The translations under genes and the position numbers were made by a program. This document shows, piece by piece, positions 26,026 to 33,044 of a stretch of DNA of 37,289 bases. Numbering within the stretch: position 1 is the first letter of the stretch; each line of letters opens with the position of its first letter. This stretch comes from an uncultured Bacteroidota bacterium (lineage in GTDB: Bacteria > Bacteroidota > Bacteroidia > Chitinophagales > Chitinophagaceae): positions 1-37,289 of the forward strand of contig CAIYLW010000039.1 of assembly GCA_903927185.1 (NCBI GenBank). The letters are read 5' to 3'. The notes under the pieces are model-generated. The model did no database searches. It saw nothing but the letters and a program-made list of their open reading frames with translations, and was not told the DNA's origin.

Positions 26026-26039
26026 CTGACAAATGTCAG
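26026..26039. promoter_or_regulatory. Perfect palindrome CTGACA-N2-TGTCAG upstream of SulP gene
   Basis: CTGACA (26026-26031) and TGTCAG (26034-26039) form a 6-bp perfect inverted repeat with a 2-base centre, 38 bases upstream of the SulP ATG and downstream of the DUF1003 stop at 26057. It is too compact for a terminator and fits an operator for a dimeric regulator. No regulator gene adjoins it. Confidence 0.35.
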
Positions 26040-26056
26040 TTTATTGTCTTTGAGAA

Positions 26057-26530
26057 CTATTGATCCTGTTTCATTTCATTCGTATTTTGAAGATGTTCAA
26101 GAATTTCTAAAATCATTTCATTTTGATTTTCTAAATGTTTTAGAATGATTTGAATTTCATTTTCAGATTTTTTATTAATGGCAAAATCTTCTTCCGCTCT
26201 AATTTCTGAATGACGTGATTGTAGATTTTGGCCTACCATGATTAATGGCATTAGAAATATCTGTATCATATTTGAAATAAACAGCCAAAGTACAAAAGCG
26301 GGATATGGATCAAATCTAAGAGCATTTGGAGCTAATGTATTCCAGCCTAACCATCCAATAGTCCAGAAAAAAATTAAACCAAAAAAGCCCATGCTACCTA
26401 CATTCTCTGTAATCCATAATGCCAGTTTATTAATTCTAGTAAGACGAGCTCGATGATTAGCATTTACATTTCGAATGGGCCTACTTGTTTTGATTATTTC
26501 TTCAAAGGAGGGAACATCTTTATGTTTCAT
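26057..26530 (-). CDS. DUF1003 family membrane protein
   Basis: This 157-residue protein contains the DUF1003 pattern. A basic segment RLTRINKLALWITENVGSMG precedes a helix FGLIFFWTIGWLGWN, then FDPYPAFVLWLFISNMIQIF and MPLIMVGQN as a second helical hairpin; a charged, coiled-coil-prone C-terminus (about residues 110-157) follows. The function is unknown. The ATG at 26530 (MKHKDVPSFEE) is preferred over a TTG at 26587 because the latter would overlap the upstream gene, which ends at 26547. It is directly upstream of the SulP gene on the same strand, possibly one operon. Confidence 0.88.
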   Translation of the reverse strand: MKHKDVPSFEEIIKTSRPIRNVNANHRARLTRINKLALWITENVGSMGFFGLIFFWTIGWLGWNTLAPNALRFDPYPAFVLWLFISNMIQIFLMPLIMVGQNLQSRHSEIRAEEDFAINKKSENEIQIILKHLENQNEMILEILEHLQNTNEMKQDQ

Positions 26531-26546
26531 AATACCATTATTTCGT

Positions 26547-27326
26547 TCAAGTATGTTTCTTTGACCAACTAAGTCTTCTGCCAACAATTAATTTAAAAAC
26601 TAGTTTATCAGCAGCATCTGTGAGGCCGAATCCAGGGCCGAAGTTCACTTCCCATTTCGGATCTAAATCTAAATCTGCTACTGCAAAAATAGCATGATTT
26701 TGTTGGGGTACTTTCTCGAATTGATTGAGTGGCCCCAGGTCACCATAATATTCCAATCCCAAACTATATTTAGAGGACGCCGCATAGGAAGTTTTAAAGC
26801 TTGGAGAAAAAGTGGGTTTAGTAGTAATATTATTACCCATGAATGCAAAACCCAGTGTAGGGTTCAAACTAAAATAAAGTTTTCCAAATGTCTTATCAAT
26901 GATTGGCCGCAGTTCCATATTAAATGTTTCAGCAGCATATTCTTGCTTTTGAAAACCTATTTCTGCCGAAAGACTTAATCCTACTGGTAACTTCCATTTT
27001 TCAGGAGCTGCAATTCTAGGTCTTAAATGGCTCCCTATAATTTTCCAACCATTATTCGGCGTATAATTTGTAAACAGATAAAATCCTAATTCAAAATTAT
27101 CAGTAATGCCTTGAGTAATTTCAATTGTTTCGTGAATAGAATGATTCGAGGGCAACACTCCATTTTTAAAATCTTTATTCCCGTTTGCAGTAAAATTACT
27201 GTGCAATTCAACCATTGTTTTCCCCTTTGTCATTGTAGAAGATCCGTAAACTTGAATCTCATAATTGTCCTGTGCAAAACCTATGAAACCTATTAAACAA
27301 GATATAATAAACAGTATTTGTTTCAT
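26547..27326 (-). CDS. Secreted outer-membrane beta-barrel-like protein, unknown function
   Basis: Residues 1-18 form a Sec signal (ILFIISCLIGFIGFA, cleavage before QDN). The remainder is a regular alternation of amphipathic beta strands ending in LVFKLIVGRRLSW, typical of an outer-membrane barrel. Phrases such as ITQGITDNFELGFYLFTNY, KLYFSLNPTLGFAF, KYSLGLEYYGDLG and EVNFGPGFGLTDAADKLVFK recall barrel proteins of the phenol-degradation MetA-like or transporter group. The exact family and solute are unknown. Its ATG overlaps the preceding DUF1801 stop by 4 bases, so the two are translationally coupled, and it is followed by the DUF1003 gene. Confidence 0.65.
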   Translation of the reverse strand: MKQILFIISCLIGFIGFAQDNYEIQVYGSSTMTKGKTMVELHSNFTANGNKDFKNGVLPSNHSIHETIEITQGITDNFELGFYLFTNYTPNNGWKIIGSHLRPRIAAPEKWKLPVGLSLSAEIGFQKQEYAAETFNMELRPIIDKTFGKLYFSLNPTLGFAFMGNNITTKPTFSPSFKTSYAASSKYSLGLEYYGDLGPLNQFEKVPQQNHAIFAVADLDLDPKWEVNFGPGFGLTDAADKLVFKLIVGRRLSWSKKHT

Positions 27327-27724
27327 TTCTTTTTTTTCTTTTCAGCCTCCTTAGCAATTTTTTTATTCAGGTTTGACGTTAAACGATACTTTACAATTTC
27401 CGTAACCAATTTAACAGGTAAAGGTTTATCCCATTGAAATTGTAAGGTTGCAATTCCAGATTGATATTGCTCAACCTTTTCTTTAAAATAGATCATTGAA
27501 TCTTTCATCGCATAAAAACCTAAATGGTTTTTAAATGCAGCAAAATAAACCAACATTCCATGATATTTATAGGCTGGCATAGAATAACTTATAACTTCCT
27601 CAGCTTCAGGTGCAGCCTTACCAATCGTTTTACGAATTTGTTCCAGCTTAGGCCGCATAAATGCTTCCTGTAATGCTATATATGCGTCAATATTTTGGGG
27701 TTTATTTATTTTCATCATTGCCAT
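27323..27724 (-). CDS. DUF1801 (YdhG-like) family protein
   Basis: This 133-residue protein has the DUF1801 fold signature: IRKTIGKAAPEAEEVISYSMPAYKYHG (the EEVISY.MPAYK core), followed by LVYFAAFKNHLGFYA and IATLQFQWDKPLPVKLVTEIVKYRL. The family includes the frataxin-like iron-chaperone candidate YdhG of Bacillus, but its role here is not established. A strongly basic tail (KKIAKEAEKKKKK) ends the protein. Three closely spaced ATGs are available (residues 1, 3 and 4). Its stop overlaps the start of the barrel-protein gene by 4 bases. Confidence 0.85.
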   Translation of the reverse strand: MAMMKINKPQNIDAYIALQEAFMRPKLEQIRKTIGKAAPEAEEVISYSMPAYKYHGMLVYFAAFKNHLGFYAMKDSMIYFKEKVEQYQSGIATLQFQWDKPLPVKLVTEIVKYRLTSNLNKKIAKEAEKKKKK

Positions 27725-27746
27725 CTGATGTTTTCTTAGTAATTAT

Positions 27747-28697
27747 CTATTTGGCTGGAGTAATGATGATATTTCTATATTCAATTGCACCGTGATCTCC
27801 CTGAATAAATATCGGTCCGGCTTCTCCTTCTTTACTATCTAATGCCCCTCCAGTAATTCCAGGAATTACAGCATTACAAATAACAGTTTTACCATTAGCA
27901 ATTACGGTTACAGTTCTTCCAATCAAGGTGATATCATAGGTCTGCCATTCTCCTGCATTTTTGGCTGTCATTTCATTGGGAGGTAAAAATCCATAAATAG
28001 CACTGAATTGATCATTCCATGGAAACATCCCTTTACTATCTACAATTTGCACTTCATAACGGCCTCTTAAATAAACCCCACTATTACTACCCTTTGGATA
28101 TTTAAATTCTACATGCAATTGAAAATCGTTGAATGTTTTATTCGAGATTAAATTAGATCCCGATTTTGTGCTACCTAAAACGCCATCTTTTACAGTCCAT
28201 TGATTGGCTGCTTCTGCATGCCATTCATTCATATCTGATTTTCCGATCAATGCAATAGGTGCACCCCAAACAGGCGCTGAGCTCCTATCTAAAAGCGGAG
28301 CACGGGTACCTGCGAAACTATATTTCTTTCCATCGGTAAAAGTCATGGTACCTACAATCATACCCGCTGCAAAATCTCCTTCAAATTCCATATTCCCAGT
28401 TCCTGGCTCCCATTGGGGTGGAATGGAGAAACTGAAATGGTTATTCACTAATTTAACTTCGGCAATGGGACGAGCACTCCCAAAAGCATACACAAACCTA
28501 CCTACTAAAGCATGTGTTCCTGAGTGCTGTACTTCTAACCAGGAAGGTAATTGTTTACCATCTTTTGAAATAACCAAATCCCATCTACCCTCTAAAGGCG
28601 AAACTTCATAATTAGATTTTGCATGAACATTTGTACTACCCAACAAAATAAAAATGGTCATAACTATTAAAAACTGGAAGCCCTTATTATTTTTCAT
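27747..28697 (-). CDS. Secreted DUF1080 (3-keto-disaccharide hydrolase-like) protein
   Basis: A Sec signal occupies residues 1-26 (FLIVMTIFILLG, cleavage after VHA). The N-terminal beta domain (30-145) carries GRWDLVISKDGKQLPSWLEV. The C-terminal 160 residues are DUF1080, a concanavalin-like sandwich, with NDFQLHVEFKYPKGSNSGVYLRG described here by its core FKYPKGSNSGVYLRG, then YDITLIGRTVTVIANGKTV and GPIFIQGDHGAIEYRNI. The family includes secreted glycoside hydrolases acting on 3-keto sugars. It is probably a periplasmic or exported carbohydrate-active enzyme; the substrate is unknown. It lies 44 bases after the SRPBCC gene. Confidence 0.88.
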   Translation of the reverse strand: MKNNKGFQFLIVMTIFILLGSTNVHAKSNYEVSPLEGRWDLVISKDGKQLPSWLEVQHSGTHALVGRFVYAFGSARPIAEVKLVNNHFSFSIPPQWEPGTGNMEFEGDFAAGMIVGTMTFTDGKKYSFAGTRAPLLDRSSAPVWGAPIALIGKSDMNEWHAEAANQWTVKDGVLGSTKSGSNLISNKTFNDFQLHVEFKYPKGSNSGVYLRGRYEVQIVDSKGMFPWNDQFSAIYGFLPPNEMTAKNAGEWQTYDITLIGRTVTVIANGKTVICNAVIPGITGGALDSKEGEAGPIFIQGDHGAIEYRNIIITPAK

Positions 28698-28741
28698 TGC
28701 TGATATATTTTAATATTTTAAAGAGATGAATTTAATTAAAA

Positions 28742-29161
28742 TTAATTTTCTTCGACATATTTTTTAAAATTGTTTAAAATGGCTTGCCAACCATTTTTTT
28801 GCAATTCTATTGAATTTTCTTTTTCAGACTCAAAGGTTTCAATGATCTTGGAATCATCTTCTACAGAAACAAATTCAACTGTCACTTTTCTACTATCCCC
28901 AAGTGTATATTTAATCAATTTATTTTCTTCTATTACATCATAAGTTCCCCAAAAATCAAAACTAAAGCTACCGTCTTTCGCGGCCATGGTATAAGAGAAA
29001 TTCCCCCCAACTTGTAAATTATTTTCTGCATGAGGTGTATGCCAATCTGGCGACGCATTATTCCAGTGTACAATATGTTCTGGATCATTAAAATAATGCC
29101 AAGCAACTTCTACTGGTGCAAGAATTATTGTTTCAATTTGAATTATATTTTGATCTGTCAT
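28742..29161 (-). CDS. SRPBCC/AHSA1-like domain protein
   Basis: This 139-residue START-fold protein resembles the Aha1 C-terminal (AHSA1) group. IETIILAPVEVAWHYFNDPEHIVHWNNASPDWHTP is the diagnostic N-terminus (core APVEVAWHYFNDPEHI), followed by LQVGGNFSYTMAAKDGSFSFDFWGTYD and a C-terminal helix GWQAILNNFKKYVEE. Such proteins bind hydrophobic ligands; the ligand here is unknown. Its ATG overlaps the ispD stop by 4 bases, suggesting coupled translation, though a functional link to isoprenoid synthesis is not implied. Confidence 0.88.
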   Translation of the reverse strand: MTDQNIIQIETIILAPVEVAWHYFNDPEHIVHWNNASPDWHTPHAENNLQVGGNFSYTMAAKDGSFSFDFWGTYDVIEENKLIKYTLGDSRKVTVEFVSVEDDSKIIETFESEKENSIELQKNGWQAILNNFKKYVEEN

Positions 29162-29850
29162 ATGTTTTTCATTTGTTCATCTAATATAGTTTCAGCAACT
29201 AGCAAATCAACAGGTCTTGTAATTTTAATGTTACTATATTCCCCTTCTATCAATAACACTTTCCCACCAGCCGCTTCTACTACAGATGCCTCATCTGTAA
29301 ATGAAGGTTCAAATTCACATTGAAATGCTGGCAATAATAAATCTGATTGAAAAGTCTGGGGTGTTTGAATTATTCTTACCAGATTTCTGTCTGCCACTTT
29401 ATTTATTTCACCTTCGATTATTCTAATACTATCAGTTGCTGCGACAGCTGGTATTGCAGAGCCTTTTTCTACTGCTTGCTCATAACAGCGCTGTATTAAA
29501 TCAACAGATACTAAACACCTAACCCCATCATGAACAAATACGATCCCTTTTTTATGAATCACAGATATCCCTTTTTTCACAGAATCAAAACGTGTTGCAC
29601 CCCCAGTAATTATTTGTACTCTTTCACGATCAATTAATTCAGGAAGTAACTCAATTCCTAAACCTCTAAACTCTTCTGGTAATACCAAAATTACTTGAAG
29701 ATCATTATATGCTTTTAGAAATTGTTGTATAGAATACCAAAGAATTGATTTGCCTTTAATTTGCAAAAATTGCTTTGGTTTATCTGCACCCATTCGCTTT
29801 CCAATACCTCCAGCAACAATTACCGCATATTTTCGCAAATTATTTTCCAT
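29158..29850 (-). CDS. ispD: 2-C-methyl-D-erythritol 4-phosphate cytidylyltransferase IspD
   Basis: IspD converts MEP plus CTP to CDP-methylerythritol in the non-mevalonate isoprenoid pathway. The CTP-binding loop VAGGIGKRMGADKPKQF (residues 13-29) is intact, with GGxGxRMG and the conserved Lys. Further motifs are FVHDGVRCLVSVDLI, PAVAATDSIR, and RIIQTPQTFQSDLL, followed by TDEASVVEAAGGKVLLIEG, NIKITRP. The length of 230 is normal. It lies 10 bases after the heptose kinase gene and overlaps the SRPBCC gene by 4 bases. Confidence 0.95.
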   Translation of the reverse strand: MENNLRKYAVIVAGGIGKRMGADKPKQFLQIKGKSILWYSIQQFLKAYNDLQVILVLPEEFRGLGIELLPELIDRERVQIITGGATRFDSVKKGISVIHKKGIVFVHDGVRCLVSVDLIQRCYEQAVEKGSAIPAVAATDSIRIIEGEINKVADRNLVRIIQTPQTFQSDLLLPAFQCEFEPSFTDEASVVEAAGGKVLLIEGEYSNIKITRPVDLLVAETILDEQMKNI

Positions 29851-29860
29851 GTACTAAAGT

Positions 29861-30856
29861 TTAATTCAACAACAACTCACACTCAGCTAAAAACAAAATT
29901 TTATTAATTGCTGCTGTACCTACTTGTTCGCAAACTAATCCACCAGCAATATTTGCCATGTCAGCTGCAAGATGCATATTTTTAGTTGCTGCATACACAA
30001 GTGAGGCAACTGCAATTACTGTATCTCCTGCACCACTAACATCAGCAATATTGCGAACATGTGTTGGAATAATGTGCGCTTCATTTTTCATTTGATAAAA
30101 AACACCTTTCTCTGATAAAGTAATAAAAGAAATTTTATGATTCAATTCATTCTGAAGTGACTGATGCATTTGATCCAAAGTAGTTAAATCAATATGTTCA
30201 ATTAATAAGTTTAATCCTTCTTTTACTTCTTTTAAATTGGGTTTAAAAATGTCTACATTTTTAAACGATAAAAAATTCTTCCGCTTAGGATCAACAGAAG
30301 TAACAACATTGTACTCTTTACAAAGCGCTATAAGTTCTGTAATTAATCCTTCAGTCAAAACTCCTTTATTATAATCTTCAAATATTAATACATCTGGCTT
30401 CTCATTTTTAAAACAAAGGTGCACTGCATCAATTAAAGCAGATTCCATGGTAGTTGAAATATCATGGGTATATTCTGAATCTAATCGCATCATCTGTTGA
30501 TTACGACTCATGATGCGTGTTTTATTAGTTGTAATTCGATCTTTCGACTTTACAAGATAGCTTGTATTAATTTGATGTCCATTCAACAATGAGGTTAAAT
30601 CATTTCCATCTTTATCTTCACCAATCACAGAAATTACTGTTGTTTTGGCTCCAAGTGAAGCTGTATTTAAAGCCACATTAGCTGCCCCTCCTACCCTTTG
30701 TTCGCTTTTATCAAGCGACACTACCGGAACTGGTGCTTCAGGCGAAATACGGTCTGTATGCCCCCACCAATAGGTATCAAGCATCATATCCCCCACAATA
30801 ACCACTTTCAATTGGTTAAACTGCTGAAATAATGATTTAAAATCTGTAGAAGACAT
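29861..30856 (-). CDS. D-glycero-beta-D-manno-heptose-7-phosphate kinase (RfaE1/HldA-like, PfkB family)
   Basis: This PfkB-family sugar kinase resembles the N-terminal kinase domain of HldE/RfaE, which phosphorylates heptose-7-phosphate for LPS core synthesis. Motifs are VVIVGDMMLDTYWWG and SPEAPVPVVSLDKSE at the N-terminus, VGGAANVALN, and the ATP-site signature NIADVSGAGDTVIAV (around residue 268) with the catalytic Asp. At 331 residues it lacks the C-terminal nucleotidyltransferase domain of bifunctional HldE, so a separate enzyme must supply ADP-heptose. It starts 3 bases after the permease stop. The exact sugar is inferred from the family. Confidence 0.87.
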   Translation of the reverse strand: MSSTDFKSLFQQFNQLKVVIVGDMMLDTYWWGHTDRISPEAPVPVVSLDKSEQRVGGAANVALNTASLGAKTTVISVIGEDKDGNDLTSLLNGHQINTSYLVKSKDRITTNKTRIMSRNQQMMRLDSEYTHDISTTMESALIDAVHLCFKNEKPDVLIFEDYNKGVLTEGLITELIALCKEYNVVTSVDPKRKNFLSFKNVDIFKPNLKEVKEGLNLLIEHIDLTTLDQMHQSLQNELNHKISFITLSEKGVFYQMKNEAHIIPTHVRNIADVSGAGDTVIAVASLVYAATKNMHLAADMANIAGGLVCEQVGTAAINKILFLAECELLLN

Positions 30857-30859
30857 ATA

Positions 30860-32296
30860 TTATTCCGATCTTTTTTGATTGTTAACAGCTATATAATAAA
30901 GCGGTACACCTAATGCAGTAATTCCTAAGCCCCATAAAGAATAGGTTGGTGATGCCCAAACCAGTCCCACACAGAAAAGGGTTCCCATTACAATATAAAT
31001 TAAAGGTAACACGGGATATCCAAATGCCTTATAGGGTCTTTCTGCGTTGGGTAATTTTTTGCGAAGTATAAAAATACCTATGATTGTTAAAATATAAAAT
31101 ATCACAACCACAAAAGAAACCATTGTTAAAAGGTCTCCATATTTTCCACTCAAACATAGTAGCGATGCCACCACACACTGAATCCATAATGCATATTCTG
31201 GTACTGCGTTTTTATTTAGCTCACCTGTCTTCTTAAAAAACAATCCATCTTTTGCCATCGTATAATATACCCTTGCACCTGCTAAGATTAATCCGTTATT
31301 GCATCCAAAAGTTGAAATCATAATCATTACAGCAATCACTATAGTTCCGGCATTCCCAAAAATAGCATTAGCCGCAGTTACAGCTACACGATCATTTTCT
31401 GCATATGCAATTTGCTGAAGTGGCAAAACATTCAAATACATCAGGTTTGCTGTTACATAGATCAATGTTACAATGAGTGTTCCAAAAAATAAACTAAGCC
31501 CAATATTTCGTTGAGGGTTTTTAATTTCACCTGCAATAAATGTTACATTATTCCAGCTATCACTGCTGAAAATACTTCCAACCATTGCTGCAGAAATTGC
31601 ACCTATCAAAACTGCGCCAGATATGGGTTGCCAGCTAGTTGGTTGTAATACACCAGCTGCATTTTTAGAACCAAGATCTTGCACCGCAGTAAAAGCATGT
31701 TGCCAATTCTGAGACCAAAAACTTTGTTTTGCCAATAAAAATCCAAAAATTATAAGCCCAAATAATGATACAAGCTTCGTAACTGTGAAAGTAGATTGTA
31801 TTATTTTTCCACCCTTTACACCCCGGGTATTACTATAAGTTAAAAACACTATTAATGCAATTGCTAAAACCTGAGCAGCGGAAATTTTTAAGAATCCAAG
31901 GTCTAACAAAATATTACCCTCACCAACAGCAGGAATAAGGTAGGCGGTAAACCTTGCAAAAGCTACTCCAACTGCTGCAATCGTTGCTGTTTGAATAACT
32001 GAAAAAAAACTCCATCCGAATAAAAATCCAACTAAGGGGTTATATGCTTCTTTTAAATACACATACTGGCCTCCTGCTTTCGGATACATGGCACTTAACT
32101 CTCCATAGCTAACGGCTGCAGTGATGGTCATAAATCCTGTAATTAACCATACAAGAATTAACCAACCGGCACTTCCTACATTTCTTGTAATATCTGCACT
32201 TACAATAAAAATTCCGGATCCTATCATTCCTCCTGCAACAATCATGGTTGCATCGAATAGTCCTAACGTGGGTTTAAACTGGGCATTTGTACTCAT
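30860..32296 (-). CDS. APC-superfamily amino-acid permease
   Basis: This inner-membrane permease has about 12-13 hydrophobic helices over 478 residues. The N-terminal motif ATMIVAGGMIGSGIFIVSADI (core GGMIGSGIF) is the substrate-binding unwound-helix signature of APC transporters. AMYPKAGGQYVYLKEAYNP follows, and NVTFIAGEIKNPQRNIGLSL is also conserved. It probably imports or exchanges neutral amino acids, with specificity unknown. Its ATG lies immediately after the T-run of a hairpin (32294-32326), and only 3 bases separate it from the downstream kinase gene. Confidence 0.92.
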   Translation of the reverse strand: MSTNAQFKPTLGLFDATMIVAGGMIGSGIFIVSADITRNVGSAGWLILVWLITGFMTITAAVSYGELSAMYPKAGGQYVYLKEAYNPLVGFLFGWSFFSVIQTATIAAVGVAFARFTAYLIPAVGEGNILLDLGFLKISAAQVLAIALIVFLTYSNTRGVKGGKIIQSTFTVTKLVSLFGLIIFGFLLAKQSFWSQNWQHAFTAVQDLGSKNAAGVLQPTSWQPISGAVLIGAISAAMVGSIFSSDSWNNVTFIAGEIKNPQRNIGLSLFFGTLIVTLIYVTANLMYLNVLPLQQIAYAENDRVAVTAANAIFGNAGTIVIAVMIMISTFGCNNGLILAGARVYYTMAKDGLFFKKTGELNKNAVPEYALWIQCVVASLLCLSGKYGDLLTMVSFVVVIFYILTIIGIFILRKKLPNAERPYKAFGYPVLPLIYIVMGTLFCVGLVWASPTYSLWGLGITALGVPLYYIAVNNQKRSE

Positions 32297-32326
32297 AAAA
32301 AAATCCCGCTTTTATAAACGGGATTT
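32297..32326 (-). terminator. Hairpin terminator after ompH, abutting the permease start
   Basis: AAATCCCG (32301-32308) pairs with CGGGATTT (32319-32326) around a 10-base loop. Read on the minus strand the stem is followed by a run of seven T directly joined to the ATG of the permease gene at 32296. It is therefore a good intrinsic terminator for ompH and at the same time occupies the whole proximal leader of the permease message. Confidence 0.8.
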
Positions 32327-32352
32327 GAAGATAATAAATATGATTGAAGTTC

Positions 32353-32937
32353 TTACTTCTTCTTGTACTGACTATTTAAACCAATAATCAGATCTCCAGT
32401 AATATTGTATACGGTGTCTTTCAAGTAGATTAGGTCTGGAGAATTGGTCATGATATAAGAAAACCCTTTATCCTTATTGTAATCCTTTAAGAAATCTTCG
32501 ATTTTCTTTTTCACTTCTTGCAAACGCTTAAAGCTTTCATTTTGCAATTCCTGATTCAACATCTGCTCTTTATTCTGGAAAGTCTTTTCCATTTGTGACA
32601 GTTCTTGTTGTTTCCCATTAAGCTCTGCCTGAGTCATACTTTGTGCAGTCTTTTGTAACTCCTGATACTTGGCTACAAAAGTATTTTTCATTTCAGCTAA
32701 CTGACGACCATTGTCTTGTTCTTTACCACGCAAAGTATTTCTTACTTCCTTAAAATATTCGTAATGATTTTCAATAGAATCCATTTCAAAATAACCGATC
32801 TTAAAATTACCGGAAGCTACCGCACTATTATTATTAGTTGCAGGTACCGTTGTTTTTTTAGAAGAAAAATGTAAATAAAATAAAATGGCTATCGCAGTAG
32901 CCAAAGTAATATTTATAACAAGTGACGAATTTTTCAT
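32353..32937 (-). CDS. OmpH/Skp-family periplasmic chaperone
   Basis: An N-terminal signal/anchor helix (SLVINITLATAIAILFYLHF, residues 4-23) is followed by a Bacteroidota-type OmpH sequence: KIGYFEMDSIENHYEYFKEVR, then a long charged coiled coil (about residues 70-150, rich in Q, E, K). The end DKGFSYIMTNSPDLIYLKD is the conserved closing beta strand of the Skp fold. Members hold unfolded outer-membrane proteins in the periplasm. The length of 194 is typical. It lies between rpoC and the permease gene with terminators on both sides, so it is probably its own transcription unit. Confidence 0.92.
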   Translation of the reverse strand: MKNSSLVINITLATAIAILFYLHFSSKKTTVPATNNNSAVASGNFKIGYFEMDSIENHYEYFKEVRNTLRGKEQDNGRQLAEMKNTFVAKYQELQKTAQSMTQAELNGKQQELSQMEKTFQNKEQMLNQELQNESFKRLQEVKKKIEDFLKDYNKDKGFSYIMTNSPDLIYLKDTVYNITGDLIIGLNSQYKKK

Positions 32938-32984
32938 GAACCTTTTTTTTAAATAATGGGGGTAGACTACTTTCTGTTCAAAAT

Positions 32985-33017
32985 AAAAGTAGGAAGTTTT
33001 TACACTTCCTACTTTTT
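32985..33017 (-). terminator. Strong hairpin terminator downstream of rpoC
   Basis: AAAAGTAGGAAGT (32985-32997) pairs perfectly with ACTTCCTACTTTT (33004-33016), 13 bp with a 6-base loop, followed by A/T-rich tails on both sides. It lies 28 bases past the rpoC stop codon and closes the rpoBC transcript on the minus strand. Confidence 0.9.
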
Positions 33018-33044
33018 ATAAATCATTATTAACAGAACTATCGC

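Noticed and set aside
28204..28611. 135-codon + strand open frame inside the DUF1080 gene
   Set aside because: It is the complement of a well-supported secreted-protein gene and shows no domain of its own.
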